Positions 38,846 through 47,196 are shown, counted from the stretch's first letter. The stretch: 64,000 bases of DNA from Corynebacterium pollutisoli (GCF_900177745.1 NZ_FXAR01000001.1:558001-622000); one strand, 5' to 3'. Program-made: numbers and translations. Notes: a model not told the origin generated them from the sequence alone.

Positions 38846-39967
38846 ATGTCAGTCCCCCTGTGGATCTGGATCGCCACCATCGTGGTGATCCTCGGATTCT
38901 TCATCTTCGACTTCTACTCCCATGTGCGCACCCCGCATGAGCCGACGCTCAAGGAATCGGCCTCGTGGTCCGCGTTCTACGTCGGCCTGGCCCTGTTGTT
39001 CGGTGTGTTCGTCTACTTCATGTGGGACCACCAGCACGGTATGGAGTACTTCACCGGCTACGTGACGGAGAAGGCGCTCAGCGTCGACAACCTCTTCGTC
39101 TTCGCGCTCATCATGGGCGCGTTCAAGATCCCGCGGAAGTACCAGCAGAAGGTGCTGCTCATCGGCATCGTCCTGGCGCTGGTGTTCCGTCTGGCGTTCA
39201 TCCTGGCCGGCGCCGCGATCATCGCCGCCTGGTCGGACGTGTTCTACCTCTTCGCCTTCTTCCTGCTGTGGACGGCCATCAAGCTGCTGTGGGACGAGAT
39301 CACCGATGCCCCCGAGACCGACCCGAACGACATGAAGGTCATCCGGTGGCTGCGCAAGGTCGTCCCGGTCACCCCGGGCTACCACGGTGACAAGCTGACC
39401 ACGAAGTTCCACGGCAAGTTCGCGCTCACCCCGCTGTTCGTGGCGCTGGTGGCCATCGGCCTGGTGGATGTCATGTTCGCGTTCGACTCCATCCCGGCGA
39501 TCTACGGCATCACCACCGAGGCGTACCTGGTGTTCACCGCCAACGCGTTCTCGCTCATGGGTCTGCGTCAGATGTACTTCCTGCTGGACGGCCTCCTCGA
39601 CCGCCTGGTGTACCTGCCGTACGGCCTGGGTCTCATCCTGGCGTTCATCGGTGTGAAGCTGCTGCTGCACGCGCTGCACGAGAACAACCTGCCGTTCATC
39701 AACGGAGGCGAGGACGTGGCGGTGCCGGAGATCCCGACCGAGATGTCCCTCCTCGTCATCGTCGGCATCCTCACGGTGACGGTCCTGGCGTCCATCTGGA
39801 AGAACAAGTACGACGAGGCGCAGGGTGGCATCGACACCCGTATCCGCCCGGTGGAGTGGGACCACGAGCTCACGGAGGAGGAGATGTACTCCACCGAGCA
39901 CCTCGACCACTCCGTCGACACGAACGGGTCGACGAAGCTCAGCGACATCGACGAGAAGAAGTCCTGA
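38846..39967 (+). CDS. TerC family integral membrane protein (Alx-like)
   Basis: The 373-residue membrane protein has about nine helices. EKALSVDNLFVFALIMGAFKIP and DVMFAFDSIPAIYGIT are the paired TerC signatures with membrane-embedded Asp residues. TerC/Alx proteins are implicated in metal homeostasis, including Mn2+ export. The GGAGG before the ATG is buried in a leader hairpin. The C-terminal ~50 residues are soluble and acidic. A strong hairpin follows the stop. Confidence 0.92.
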   Translation: MSVPLWIWIATIVVILGFFIFDFYSHVRTPHEPTLKESASWSAFYVGLALLFGVFVYFMWDHQHGMEYFTGYVTEKALSVDNLFVFALIMGAFKIPRKYQQKVLLIGIVLALVFRLAFILAGAAIIAAWSDVFYLFAFFLLWTAIKLLWDEITDAPETDPNDMKVIRWLRKVVPVTPGYHGDKLTTKFHGKFALTPLFVALVAIGLVDVMFAFDSIPAIYGITTEAYLVFTANAFSLMGLRQMYFLLDGLLDRLVYLPYGLGLILAFIGVKLLLHALHENNLPFINGGEDVAVPEIPTEMSLLVIVGILTVTVLASIWKNKYDEAQGGIDTRIRPVEWDHELTEEEMYSTEHLDHSVDTNGSTKLSDIDEKKS

Positions 39968-39972
39968 CACAC

Positions 39973-40003
39973 GGACACCCTCGCCATAAAGGCGAGGGTG
40001 TCC
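39973..40003. terminator. Bidirectional terminator between terC and YciI gene
   Basis: GGACACCCTCGCC (39973-39985) and GGCGAGGGTGTCC (39991-40003) form a perfect 13-base stem with a 5-base ATAAA loop, followed by TTCTGT. It lies between two convergent genes and suits both. Confidence 0.85.
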
Positions 40004-40009
40004 TTCTGT

Positions 40010-40300
40010 CTAGCGGAAGATGTTGAGGACGGGGTTCCACTCCCGGATCTCGCGACCGGCGAGCACGCCCTCCCGGGTGAAGGGGTCGTCGTCCATCAGC
40101 TCCTCGGCGTCGCGCAGCGCGGCGGTCTCCGGCAGGCGGATGATGATGAGCGCTCCACCCGCTCCGTCGGTGTGGGGGCCGGAGGCGACGAGCCGGCCGG
40201 CGTCGAGAAGCGTGGCGAGCCACTCACGGTGCTCGGGGCGCAGACGCACGATGTCCTCGGCGCCGTCGGGGTACTGGTAGGAGACTGCGAAGTACTTCAT
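40010..40300 (-). CDS. YciI family protein
   Basis: The 96-residue YciI-like protein has a ferredoxin-like fold: FAVSYQYP, RPEHREWLATLLDAGRLVASGP and DDDPFTREGVLAGREIREWNP. The conserved His in RPEHREWL and Asp in MDDDPF are the family's putative active-site pair. Function is unassigned. The ATG at 40300 lies 8 bases after a TAGAAT -10 box on the minus strand and looks leaderless. It shares its upstream region with the divergent pgsA. Confidence 0.85.
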   Translation of the reverse strand: MKYFAVSYQYPDGAEDIVRLRPEHREWLATLLDAGRLVASGPHTDGAGGALIIIRLPETAALRDAEELMDDDPFTREGVLAGREIREWNPVLNIFR

Positions 40301-40343
40301 GTCGGCCGATTCTACGCCGCGGGTGCGGGGTAGGGTGTGTGTC

Positions 40344-40895
40344 GTGACTGCACCGAACCCGGCCGAATCGGCCCAGCCCAGCAACTTCAACCTGCCGAAT
40401 GTGTTGACGAGTCTGCGGATCCTGGTCATCCCCGTCTTCCTGTGGCTGCTGCTCACCGGCCAGATGTGGTGGGCGTTCGGTGTCTTCGTGGCGCTCATGA
40501 TCACCGACAAGCTCGACGGTGACATTGCCCGCGCCCGCAACCTGGTGACCGACTTCGGCAAGATCGCCGACCCCATCGCTGACAAGGCGCTCATCACGGC
40601 GGCGCTCGTGGGCCTCAACATCATCGGCGTGCTGCCGGTGTGGGTGACCGTGGTCATCCTGGTGCGGGAGTTCGGCATCACCCTGTGGCGCATGGTCATG
40701 CTGCGCCGCGGTCTGGTCGTCCCGGCGTCGAAGGGCGGCAAGATCAAGACCACCCTGCAGGCACTGGCCATCGGCCTCTACCTGCTGCCGCTGCCGGAGT
40801 GGATGGATCTGCCGACGTGGATCGTCATGCTCGCGGCCGTCGCGGTCACCGTCATCACGGGCGTGCAGTACCTGTGGGACTCGAGGAAGCAGTGA
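40344..40895 (+). CDS. pgsA: CDP-diacylglycerol--glycerol-3-phosphate 3-phosphatidyltransferase
   Basis: The 183-residue membrane enzyme makes phosphatidylglycerol phosphate. The CDP-alcohol phosphotransferase motif DG-x2-AR-x8-G-x3-D-x3-D is complete (DGDIARARNLVTDFGKIADP onward). Helices cover most of the remaining sequence. The GTG at 40344 follows TAGGGT by 7 bases. Its stop overlaps the cinA-like start. The gene starts the conserved pgsA-cinA-clgR run. Confidence 0.93.
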   Translation: MTAPNPAESAQPSNFNLPNVLTSLRILVIPVFLWLLLTGQMWWAFGVFVALMITDKLDGDIARARNLVTDFGKIADPIADKALITAALVGLNIIGVLPVWVTVVILVREFGITLWRMVMLRRGLVVPASKGGKIKTTLQALAIGLYLLPLPEWMDLPTWIVMLAAVAVTVITGVQYLWDSRKQ

Positions 40896-41353
40896 GCCTC
40901 GTCGACGCTTTGCGACGCCGCGGCCTCACCGTTGCCTTCTGCGAGTCCCTCACCGCGGGTCTCGCCGCCGCGACGCTCGCCGACACCCCGGGGGCGTCGG
41001 CGGTGCTGCGCGGCGGGCTCATCACGTATGCCACCGACCTCAAGTACTCGCTGGCCGGCGTGCCCGAGGGGGCGGACCCGGTTGACGGGGACACCGCAGT
41101 CGCCATGGCCCGGGGCGCACGGGAACGTTGCGGCGCCGACTGGGGTGTGGCACTCACCGGGGTCGCCGGGCCCGATCCGCAGGACGGTCACGCGGTGGGG
41201 GAGGTGTGGCTGGGATTCGCGGGGCCGGGGGGCGTCGATAAGCAGCGGCTGCAGCTGAGCGGCGACCGGCGGGAGATCCGCGAGCAGGCGGTGAACGCCG
41301 CGCTCGACGGACTGCGGGCGCGCGTGGAACAAAACGACGGTGTGGGGCGTTAA
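40892..41353 (+). CDS. cinA: CinA family protein (C-terminal domain; nicotinamide-nucleotide amidase type)
   Basis: The 153-residue protein consists only of the CinA C-terminal domain: [32 protein letters not shown] near the start and [15 protein letters not shown] later. In several bacteria this domain (PncC) deamidates nicotinamide mononucleotide; older names call it competence/damage-inducible. The N-terminal MoCF-like domain is absent, as usual here. The GTG start overlaps the pgsA stop (GTGA), and clgR follows 8 bases after its stop. Confidence 0.9.
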   Translation: MSLVDALRRRGLTVAFCESLTAGLAAATLADTPGASAVLRGGLITYATDLKYSLAGVPEGADPVDGDTAVAMARGARERCGADWGVALTGVAGPDPQDGHAVGEVWLGFAGPGGVDKQRLQLSGDRREIREQAVNAALDGLRARVEQNDGVGR

Positions 41354-41361
41354 GAGGAGTA

Positions 41362-41688
41362 ATGGTTACCACCGCTGTACTTGATACCCCGATCGTCACC
41401 ACCCGACGCGCCCCTGAACTGCTGCTGCGGGAGGCACTCGGTGCCGCCCTCCGCTCGTTCCGCGCGGACCAGGGCATCACCCTGCGTGAGCTCGCCGAAC
41501 AGGCGCGCGTCTCACCCGGTTACCTCTCCGAGCTGGAACGCGGCCGCAAGGAGGTCTCCTCCGAACTGCTCGCCTCCGTGTGCCATGCGCTGGGCACCTC
41601 TGTCGCCGATGTCCTCATCGAGGCCGCCGGGTCGATGGCGCTGCAGTCCGTCGCCGAGGAGCTGGCCACCGAATCGCTCCACGCTTAA
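41362..41688 (+). CDS. clgR: XRE-family transcriptional regulator ClgR
   Basis: The 108-residue regulator has a helix-turn-helix at about 25-80 ([38 protein letters not shown]). Position after pgsA-cinA and before pspA identifies it as ClgR, which activates clp protease genes and other stress genes in corynebacteria and mycobacteria, and is itself a Clp substrate via its C-terminus (here ESLHA). AGAGGAG precedes the ATG at 41362. Confidence 0.92.
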   Translation: MVTTAVLDTPIVTTRRAPELLLREALGAALRSFRADQGITLRELAEQARVSPGYLSELERGRKEVSSELLASVCHALGTSVADVLIEAAGSMALQSVAEELATESLHA

Positions 41689-41760
41689 CCGACAGTTCGA
41701 ATCCCACTCCGCTACCATGGTGGCGTAAAACAATGACTAACCAGGAAGGCCCGATCCGAC

Positions 41761-42591
41761 ATGGCTAACCCCTTCGTCAAGGCATGGAAGTACCTGATGG
41801 CGCTCTTCGACTCGAAGATCGAGGAGAACGCCGACCCGAAGGTGCAGATTCAGCAGGCCATCGAGGACGCACAGCGCCAGCACCAGGAGCTCTCGCAGCA
41901 GGCGGCAGCTGTCATCGGCAACCAGCGTCAGCTGGAGATGCAGCTCAACCGTCGTCTCGGTGAGATCGAGAAGCTGCAGGCCAACACTCGTCAGGCGCTG
42001 CAGCTGGCAGACAAGGCCCGTGCCGAGGGCGATGAGCGCAAGGCCGTCGAGTACGAGAACGCCGCCGAGGCCTTCGCCGCGCAGCTCGTCACCGCCGAGC
42101 AGTCCGTCGAGGACACCAAGCAGCTGCACGATCAGGCCCTGCAGCAGGCGGACCAGGCCAAGCAGGCCGTCGAGCGCAACGCCATGGCCCTGCAGCAGAA
42201 GGTCGCCGAGCGCACCAAGCTGCTCTCCCAGCTGGAGCAGGCCAAGATGCAGGAGAAGGTCTCCGACTCCCTGCAGTCCATGAACGCCATCACCGCCGGT
42301 TCCACCCCGAACCTGGACCAGGTGCGCGAGAAGATCGAGCGTCGTTACGCCAACGCCCTCGGCCAGGCCGAGCTGGCGCAGAACTCCGTCGAGGGTCGTA
42401 TGGCCGAGGTGCAGCAGGCGGGCATCCAGATGGCCGGCCACTCCCGCCTCGAGGCGATCCGCGCCGAGATGCAGGGCGGCGGTCAGCTGACCTCCGGCCA
42501 GGCCGACAAGGCCATCGGGTCCGGCAACGGTGGCGCCAACGTCACCGACGACGCTGTCGCCCAGCGCATGCGTGAGCTGCGCGGCGAGTAG
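41761..42591 (+). CDS. pspA: PspA/IM30 family phage shock protein
   Basis: The 276-residue protein is almost entirely coiled coil (about 25-235) after a short amphipathic start ([21 protein letters not shown]), the PspA/Vipp1 layout. It protects the cytoplasmic membrane under envelope stress and in actinobacteria is regulated with ClgR. The Gly/Ala-rich tail ends [14 protein letters not shown]. The gap to clgR is 72 bases and holds a TACCATGGTGGCG-type -10 region, so it may have its own promoter. A hairpin follows. Confidence 0.93.
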   Translation: MANPFVKAWKYLMALFDSKIEENADPKVQIQQAIEDAQRQHQELSQQAAAVIGNQRQLEMQLNRRLGEIEKLQANTRQALQLADKARAEGDERKAVEYENAAEAFAAQLVTAEQSVEDTKQLHDQALQQADQAKQAVERNAMALQQKVAERTKLLSQLEQAKMQEKVSDSLQSMNAITAGSTPNLDQVREKIERRYANALGQAELAQNSVEGRMAEVQQAGIQMAGHSRLEAIRAEMQGGGQLTSGQADKAIGSGNGGANVTDDAVAQRMRELRGE

Positions 42592-42605
42592 CCTCCGCGT
42601 CTGAG

Positions 42606-42637
42606 ACAACCTCGGCCCCTCTGGGGGTCGGGGTTGT
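42606..42637 (+). terminator. pspA terminator
   Basis: ACAACC (42606-42611) pairs with GGTTGT (42632-42637) and CCCC with GGGG around a TCT loop; TGTC follows. It lies 15 bases after the pspA stop. Confidence 0.7.
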
Positions 42638-42661
42638 TGTCGATTCGTGCCCCGGGGAGCC

Positions 42662-42689
42662 TTGACTTGCCCGGCACGCCGCCTAGGCT
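42662..42689 (+). promoter_or_regulatory. Promoter of first mini-peptide gene
   Basis: TTGACT (42662-42667) and TAGGCT (42684-42689) with 16-base spacing; the ATG follows after 6 bases, so the transcript is leaderless. The promoter upstream of 42905 has the same design. Confidence 0.7.
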
Positions 42690-42695
42690 GCGGGT

Positions 42696-42827
42696 ATGAG
42701 CACCTTCATCCGAGACTACGTCTCCTTCCTGTCGTCGATGGGATGGTTCCTGTCGTCCCTGGGCCTCACGATGCTCGGCATCCCGCAGTGTTCGCTGGCG
42801 GACGTCAGCGGCTGCGAGCATCAGTAG
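42696..42827 (+). CDS. 43-residue hydrophobic peptide, GIPQC family
   Basis: A very short gene with a strong promoter exactly placed for leaderless translation from ATG 42696. The peptide has a short polar start (MSTFIRDYVS), a hydrophobic middle (FLSSMGWFLSSLGLTM) and ends LGIPQCSLADVSGCEHQ. The tail GIPQC-x-L-x-D-x-x-GC is shared with the peptide at 43028-43135, so this is a real paired family rather than chance. The two Cys (C-x7-C) could form a disulfide if exported. It resembles in size the mycomembrane channel peptides PorA/PorH, but sequence similarity to those is not seen. Function unknown. Confidence 0.65.
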   Translation: MSTFIRDYVSFLSSMGWFLSSLGLTMLGIPQCSLADVSGCEHQ

Positions 42828-42869
42828 GCGGGTCAACCTGTCCGGTTCCTGGCAGGTCGTCGAGACCCC

Positions 42870-42897
42870 TTGACGTGACCACGCTCACGTATAGGCT
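42870..42897 (+). promoter_or_regulatory. Promoter of second mini-peptide gene
   Basis: TTGACG (42870-42875) and TAGGCT (42892-42897), 16 bases apart, with the GTG at 42905 seven bases downstream. It is nearly the same as the promoter at 42662-42689 and probably drives the 37- and 35-residue peptides and the YceI gene. Confidence 0.7.
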
Positions 42898-42904
42898 GGG
42901 GTTC

Positions 42905-43018
42905 GTGGATTACACGCCAGGCCAGATCATCAGCCTCATCCTGTTCTTCCCCATGCTCGGTTCCTCCCTCGTGGCGGCCGTGGCGCAGGGGGCCGTCAAC
43001 TTCCTCTCGTCCCGTTAG
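42905..43018 (+). CDS. 37-residue hydrophobic peptide
   Basis: Short gene starting at a leaderless GTG. The product has a polar start (MDYTPGQIIS), a hydrophobic or amphipathic stretch (LILFFPMLGSSLVAAVAQGA) and ends NFLSSR, with no Cys. In size and amphipathic pattern it recalls PorA/PorH-type peptides of the mycolate outer membrane, an analogy only. It lies between two GIPQC peptides and is followed after 9 bases by the next peptide gene, so the two are likely translated from one mRNA. Confidence 0.6.
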   Translation: MDYTPGQIISLILFFPMLGSSLVAAVAQGAVNFLSSR

Positions 43019-43027
43019 GAACCACCC

Positions 43028-43135
43028 GTGAACAATCTGCTTCTGCTCTTCGGTCTGCCCGCCCTGTTCTCGTCGATGTTGTCCTCGCTGGCCGGCATCC
43101 CGCAGTGCACGCTGTTCGACACCCGGGGGTGCTGA
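43028..43135 (+). CDS. 35-residue hydrophobic peptide, GIPQC family
   Basis: Starts at GTG 43028, nine bases after the previous peptide gene, and its stop overlaps the ATG of the YceI gene (TGATG), implying translational coupling. The peptide is MNNLLLLFGLPALFSSML followed by SSLAGIPQCTLFDTRGC. Its C-terminus matches that of the 43-residue peptide at 42696-42827 (GIPQC-S/T-L-x-D-x-x-GC). The first 30 residues form one hydrophobic segment. Function unknown. Confidence 0.62.
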   Translation: MNNLLLLFGLPALFSSMLSSLAGIPQCTLFDTRGC

Positions 43136-43659
43136 TGGCGCGCTACATCCTCGATCCAGTCATGTCACAGGTGGCGTTCGAGGTCCGCCACGCCATGATC
43201 ACCCGCGTGCGCGGCCTGTTCACCTCGTTCGACGCCTCGCTTGACGACGACGCCGTGGCCGCCACCCTCGACGTCTCCTCGTTGAATTCCGGTGTGCGCT
43301 TCCGCGACGAGCACCTGCTCGCCGCGGATTTCTTCGACGTCGCGCAGTTCCCCGAGATCACGTTCCGTTCCACCGGGATCGAGCGCGACGGCGACGGGGA
43401 CCGCGCCCGCGTCCACGGCGAACTCACCGTCAAGGGGCGGACACAGACGGTGACGCTCGACGTCATCGACATCGCCGAGGCGGATGTTCCCGTCCCCGAG
43501 ACCGGGGAGATCGAGCACCGGCTCGGCTTCCGCGCGTCGACGACCGTCGACCGGAAGGACTTCGGACTCGACTTCCACGCCGAACTGCCCGGCGGCGGGC
43601 TGTTGCTCTCCGACGAGGTACGCATCGAGATCGACGGCTCCGCGGTGCGGCAGGACTAG
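43135..43659 (+). CDS. YceI family protein
   Basis: The 174-residue YceI-domain protein has a lipocalin-like beta-barrel known to bind polyisoprenoid lipids in other species. YILDPVMSQVAFEVRHAMITRVRGLF, LLAADFFDVAQFPEITFRST and FGLDFHAELPGGGLLLSDEVRIEI are the standard motifs. There is no signal peptide, so it is likely cytoplasmic, unlike secreted E. coli YceI. The ATG at 43135 is inside the previous gene's stop (TGATG), linking it to the mini-peptides; the frame extends upstream without a credible start. Confidence 0.9.
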   Translation: MARYILDPVMSQVAFEVRHAMITRVRGLFTSFDASLDDDAVAATLDVSSLNSGVRFRDEHLLAADFFDVAQFPEITFRSTGIERDGDGDRARVHGELTVKGRTQTVTLDVIDIAEADVPVPETGEIEHRLGFRASTTVDRKDFGLDFHAELPGGGLLLSDEVRIEIDGSAVRQD

Positions 43660-43661
43660 AT

Positions 43662-44273
43662 TCAGTCGGCGGCGCCGCGGGCGATGAGGGCCTCGGCGAG
43701 CAGGCGGGCCCGCCGGATGGAGCGCACGAGCACCGGGGTGCCGAAGGCCGCGATCGAGAAGCCCGCGCCGCGGGCCTTCCGCGCGGCGAGCACCTCGTGG
43801 ACGGTCGCCAGCTGCAGGGGGATGAGCCGCAGCGTCAGGGACACCGCCAGGGAGATCGTCTCCACGGGCAGTCCGAAGCGTGCGAAGGGGGACAGGCCGC
43901 GCTCGATGGCGGCCATGAGCTCGGCGATCGTTGTGGTCAAGGTGAGCAGGGCCGCCGCCGCCACCGAGGCGAGCAGGACCAGTACGGTCGTCAGAGCGAA
44001 CTCCCAGCCGCGCTGCCACCACTGGAAGGCACCCAGCACGGCCAGCACCGGAACGACGGGCAGGACCTGCCCGAGGGCCACCCGCACCGGAACCCGCGCC
44101 ACCACGTAACCGGCGAGCACCACCGCGCACCAGGCCGCGGCGACCGGGGTCCCGGTCACCAGGAACGTCGACGTCAGGATGAAGGCCAGCAGCGCAAGGA
44201 ACTTCACACCGGCCGGCAGGCGGTGGATGGCGGTGTCGCCGGGCAGGTGGACGCCGAGGGGGATGTGCCTCAT
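43662..44273 (-). CDS. bioN: Biotin ECF transporter transmembrane protein BioN (T component)
   Basis: The 203-residue EcfT-type membrane protein has about five helices and a cytoplasmic coupling region containing AARKARGA (the Ala-Arg-x signature that docks to the ATPase). With BioM and the BioY substrate-binding subunit it forms the energy-coupling factor biotin importer. The ATG at 44273 overlaps the bioM stop by 4 bases. The gene order bioY-bioM-bioN on the minus strand matches C. glutamicum. Confidence 0.92.
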   Translation of the reverse strand: MRHIPLGVHLPGDTAIHRLPAGVKFLALLAFILTSTFLVTGTPVAAAWCAVVLAGYVVARVPVRVALGQVLPVVPVLAVLGAFQWWQRGWEFALTTVLVLLASVAAAALLTLTTTIAELMAAIERGLSPFARFGLPVETISLAVSLTLRLIPLQLATVHEVLAARKARGAGFSIAAFGTPVLVRSIRRARLLAEALIARGAAD

Positions 44274-44959
44274 GCCAGCATGAGGTTCCGGTAGTGGGCG
44301 CACACCTCGTCCGGGGCTCCGTCGGCGACGATGTGGCCGTCGTCGAGGCAGAGGACGCGGTCGAAGTCGGCGAGGATGTCCAGGTCGTGGGTGACCACGA
44401 TGAGCTGCTGTTCGAGGCGGGCGAACTCGGCGACGATGCGGTCGCGGTTGCGCAGGTCGAGCAGGGTGGTGGGCTCGTCGGCGATGATGAGGTCCGGCTC
44501 GATGACCAGCACGGACGCCAGCGCGAGGAGTTGCTTCTGGCCGCCGGAGAGGGTGTGCGGGGAATTGCCCGCCAGGTCGGTGAGGCCGAAGCGGGCGAGG
44601 GCGGCGTCGACACGCGCATCCCGTTCGGCCCGCGACAGTTTGAGGCGGCGGAGGGAGAAGGCGACGTCGTCACGCACCTGGGGCATGACGATCTGGTTCT
44701 CCGCGTCGGAGAAGACGAAGCCGACGCGGCGCCGGATGTCGCGGCCGTGGCGGGAGACGTCGGCGGCGTCGACAAGCACGCGACCGGAGGTCGCATCCCC
44801 GAGGCCGTTGATGAGGCGCGCGAGTGTCGACTTGCCGGAGCCGTTGGCACCGATGATGCCGATGCGGTGCTCGGCGAGCGTCAGCGAGATCCGGTCCAGG
44901 GTGGGGGAATCGTCCCCGGCGAAGGTGACGGAGACGTCCTCGAAGGTGATGGTGGGCAT
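44270..44959 (-). CDS. bioM: Biotin ECF transporter ATPase BioM
   Basis: The 229-residue ABC ATPase has Walker A GANGSGKST, Q-loop region FSDAENQI, signature LSGGQKQLLALA, Walker B DLIIADEPTTLLD and the switch His in VVTHDLD. It energises biotin uptake with BioN and BioY. The ATG at 44959 overlaps the bioY stop (TAATG). A longer frame upstream is only a shadow of bioY. Confidence 0.94.
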   Translation of the reverse strand: MPTITFEDVSVTFAGDDSPTLDRISLTLAEHRIGIIGANGSGKSTLARLINGLGDATSGRVLVDAADVSRHGRDIRRRVGFVFSDAENQIVMPQVRDDVAFSLRRLKLSRAERDARVDAALARFGLTDLAGNSPHTLSGGQKQLLALASVLVIEPDLIIADEPTTLLDLRNRDRIVAEFARLEQQLIVVTHDLDILADFDRVLCLDDGHIVADGAPDEVCAHYRNLMLA

Positions 44960-45552
44960 TAGTTCCTGCGGGCGAGGAGGTCGGGGAACGCGGCGTGGAT
45001 GCCGAGGGCGATGATGATCATGACGGCGATCTTGGCGATGCCGGGGAGAATGAACGCGCCCTGGGCGATGATCGCCTCGGAGAGTTCCATGCCTGCCCGC
45101 CACACGAGGCCGAGCGCGCCGAACGCGTACTGGAGGAGGACGCCGACGACACCGGCGAGGGAGAACCAGAGGATCTGCTCGCCGCGCCTCCCCGGGCGGG
45201 CGCGGTAGGCGAGGTACCCGGCGACGGCCGCGGAGACGAGGTAGCCGGCCAGGTAGCCGACGGTCGGGCCGGCCAGCGCGGCGAGCGTGGTGCGTCCGCC
45301 CGCGAGGACCGGCAGGCCGATGAGCCCCAGGCCGAGGAACAGCGCCGTGGCGAGGAATCCGCGACGCCCGCCCAACACGAGGCCCGCGAGGATGACCGCG
45401 GCATTCTGCAGGACGATCGGGACGCCGGCCGCGCCGACCGGGATGGCGACGAACGCGAGCACGATGATGAGGGCCGCGAACACGGCGATGTAGGCGAGGT
45501 CCTGGACGGCGCTGCGGGAGGTGCGGGCCGGGCGGGCGGTTGTCGTTGTCAT
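44959..45552 (-). CDS. bioY: Biotin ECF transporter substrate-binding protein BioY
   Basis: The 197-residue membrane S component has about six helices, with VPIVLQNAAVILAGLVLGGRRG and GPTVGYLAGYLV forming the biotin-binding family motifs. The ATG at 45552 is preferred; a GTG-type start six codons upstream lies in the promoter region. A BioQ-type palindrome sits 18-31 bases upstream, indicating repression when biotin is sufficient. Corynebacteria lacking BioF depend on this importer for biotin, needed by acyl-CoA and pyruvate carboxylases. Confidence 0.94.
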   Translation of the reverse strand: MTTTTARPARTSRSAVQDLAYIAVFAALIIVLAFVAIPVGAAGVPIVLQNAAVILAGLVLGGRRGFLATALFLGLGLIGLPVLAGGRTTLAALAGPTVGYLAGYLVSAAVAGYLAYRARPGRRGEQILWFSLAGVVGVLLQYAFGALGLVWRAGMELSEAIIAQGAFILPGIAKIAVMIIIALGIHAAFPDLLARRN

Positions 45553-45570
45553 GGAACGAGACACTAGCAC

Positions 45571-45583
45571 TGAACACCGTTCA
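45571..45583 (-). promoter_or_regulatory. BioQ-type operator upstream of bioYMN
   Basis: TGAACACCGTTCA is a perfect TGAAC-N3-GTTCA palindrome, close to the published corynebacterial BioQ (TetR-family) consensus TGAAC-N3-GTTAC as I recall it. On the minus strand it overlaps TTGAAC, a possible -35 of the bioY promoter. Confidence 0.75.
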
Positions 45584-45632
45584 AGGGAACGTCGGGGCAG
45601 GGGTGTGGATGGCCGGGCTGTACTATCGGGGC

Positions 45633-45854
45633 ATGCGACTGACGGAGTTCCATCAGCTCATCGAGGACGAGTTCGGACGCGCCAAGGGCCGTCACCTCGT
45701 CCACTCACACGTCCTGGCGTCGCAGGGGGTCACCGTCGGGGAGCTTGTCGACGCCGGGGCTGACCTGCGGGAAGTCTGGCTCGAGATCTGCCGTGACTTC
45801 GACGTTCCGGAGGGGCGGCGGCTCGGACTCGACACGCCGGAGCGATGGCGTTGA
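45633..45854 (+). CDS. DUF3046 family protein
   Basis: The 73-residue actinobacterial protein (MRLTEFHQLIEDEFGRAKG ... WLEICRDFDVPEGRRLGLD) is conserved just upstream of recA in many actinobacteria, and its function is unknown. It is mainly helical and acidic. The ATG at 45633 follows a TACTAT -10 box by 6 bases; the longer open frame upstream would cross that promoter. Confidence 0.88.
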   Translation: MRLTEFHQLIEDEFGRAKGRHLVHSHVLASQGVTVGELVDAGADLREVWLEICRDFDVPEGRRLGLDTPERWR

Positions 45855-45856
45855 GT

Positions 45857-45872
45857 TCGAACAGGCGTGCGT
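45857..45872 (+). promoter_or_regulatory. Probable LexA (SOS) box upstream of recA
   Basis: TTCGAACAGGCGTGCGT contains CGAAC-N4-GTGCG, one base off the actinobacterial CGAAC-N4-GTTCG LexA consensus. A second half-site GTTCGAA lies at 45877-45883. Together they sit about 180 bases upstream of the recA ATG. Confidence 0.5.
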
Positions 45873-46056
45873 GTATGTTCGAAGTCGATGGTCCACACGT
45901 CGCACCCTGTGGATATCGTCAGGGCCGGAATGCACGCGGTGCCGCCGGCTCGCGGAATCCGGGATCCTTTCGCAGGTGACCGGAGTCTAAGAGGGTGTGG
46001 ACAAAACCCGACACGAGACCGGCACCACCGACCACCCAACAGAAGGAACCGTCACC

Positions 46057-47193
46057 ATGGCACCCAAGAAGAAGGCCGCCGCACCGAAGGGCGATGACCG
46101 GCAGAAGGCACTCGACGCCGCGCTGGCGATGATCGAGAAGGATTTCGGCAAGGGCGCCGTCATGCGCCTCGGCGACGACAACCGTCCGCCGATCCAGGTC
46201 ATCTCCTCCGGCAACACCGCCATTGACGTCGCGCTCGGCATCGGCGGCTACCCGCGCGGCCGCATCATCGAGGTGTACGGTCCGGAGTCCTCCGGTAAGA
46301 CCACCGTCGCCCTGCACGCCATCGCCCAGGCACAGAAGGCCGGCGGCATCGCCGCGTTCATCGACGCGGAGCACGCCCTCGACCCCGACTACGCCAAGAA
46401 GCTCGGCGTGGACACCGACGCCCTGCTGGTCTCCCAGCCGGACACCGGTGAGCAGGCCCTGGAGATCGCGGATATGCTCGTGCGCTCCGGCGCCATCGAC
46501 ATCATCGTCATCGACTCCGTCGCCGCGCTGACCCCGAAGGCCGAGATCGAGGGTGAGATGGGTGACTCCCACGTCGGCCTGCAGGCCCGCCTCATGAGCC
46601 AGGCGCTGCGCAAGATGACCGGCGCCCTGCACTCCTCGGGCACCACCGCCATCTTCATCAACCAGCTGCGCGAGAAGATCGGCGTCATGTTCGGCTCCCC
46701 GGAGACCACCACCGGCGGTAAGGCCCTGAAGTTCTACGCCTCCGTGCGCCTCGACGTCCGTCGTATCCAGACCCTTAAGGACGGCCAGGATGCGATCGGT
46801 AACCGCACCCGCGTCAAGGTGGTCAAGAACAAGGTCTCCCCGCCGTTCAAGATCGCCGAGTTCGACATCATCTACGGCGAGGGCATCTCGCGGGAGTCCT
46901 CCCTCATCGACATGGGCGTGGAGAACGGTATCGTGAAGAAGTCCGGCTCCTGGTTCACCTACGAGGGGGACCAGCTCGGCCAGGGCAAGGAGAAGGCCCG
47001 CCTGCTGCTCAAGGAGACCCCGGAGCTGGCGGACGAGATCGAGCGTAAGATCTTCGCCAAGCTGGGCATCGGCCCCGACGCCGCCACCGCCGAGAGCGAT
47101 CTCAGCGACGACCCGGTCGACATGGTCCCCAACGTCGACTTCGACGACGAGGATGACCTGGCCGGCGACACGGTGGCCGCCACCGCGGAGTAG
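46057..47193 (+). CDS. recA: Recombinase RecA
   Basis: The 378-residue RecA catalyses homologous strand exchange and promotes LexA self-cleavage. Walker A is GPESSGKTT, and [20 protein letters not shown] and [19 protein letters not shown] (loop L2) are intact. The acidic C-terminus is typical. AGAAGGAA precedes the ATG at 46057; the open frame from 45997 adds an unsupported extension. There is no intein. recX follows after 3 bases. Confidence 0.98.
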   Translation: MAPKKKAAAPKGDDRQKALDAALAMIEKDFGKGAVMRLGDDNRPPIQVISSGNTAIDVALGIGGYPRGRIIEVYGPESSGKTTVALHAIAQAQKAGGIAAFIDAEHALDPDYAKKLGVDTDALLVSQPDTGEQALEIADMLVRSGAIDIIVIDSVAALTPKAEIEGEMGDSHVGLQARLMSQALRKMTGALHSSGTTAIFINQLREKIGVMFGSPETTTGGKALKFYASVRLDVRRIQTLKDGQDAIGNRTRVKVVKNKVSPPFKIAEFDIIYGEGISRESSLIDMGVENGIVKKSGSWFTYEGDQLGQGKEKARLLLKETPELADEIERKIFAKLGIGPDAATAESDLSDDPVDMVPNVDFDDEDDLAGDTVAATAE

Positions 47194-47196
47194 CCG

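Noticed and set aside
46057-47193. Possible intein in recA, as in some mycobacteria
   Set aside because: The protein has normal length and uninterrupted Walker A and L2 regions.
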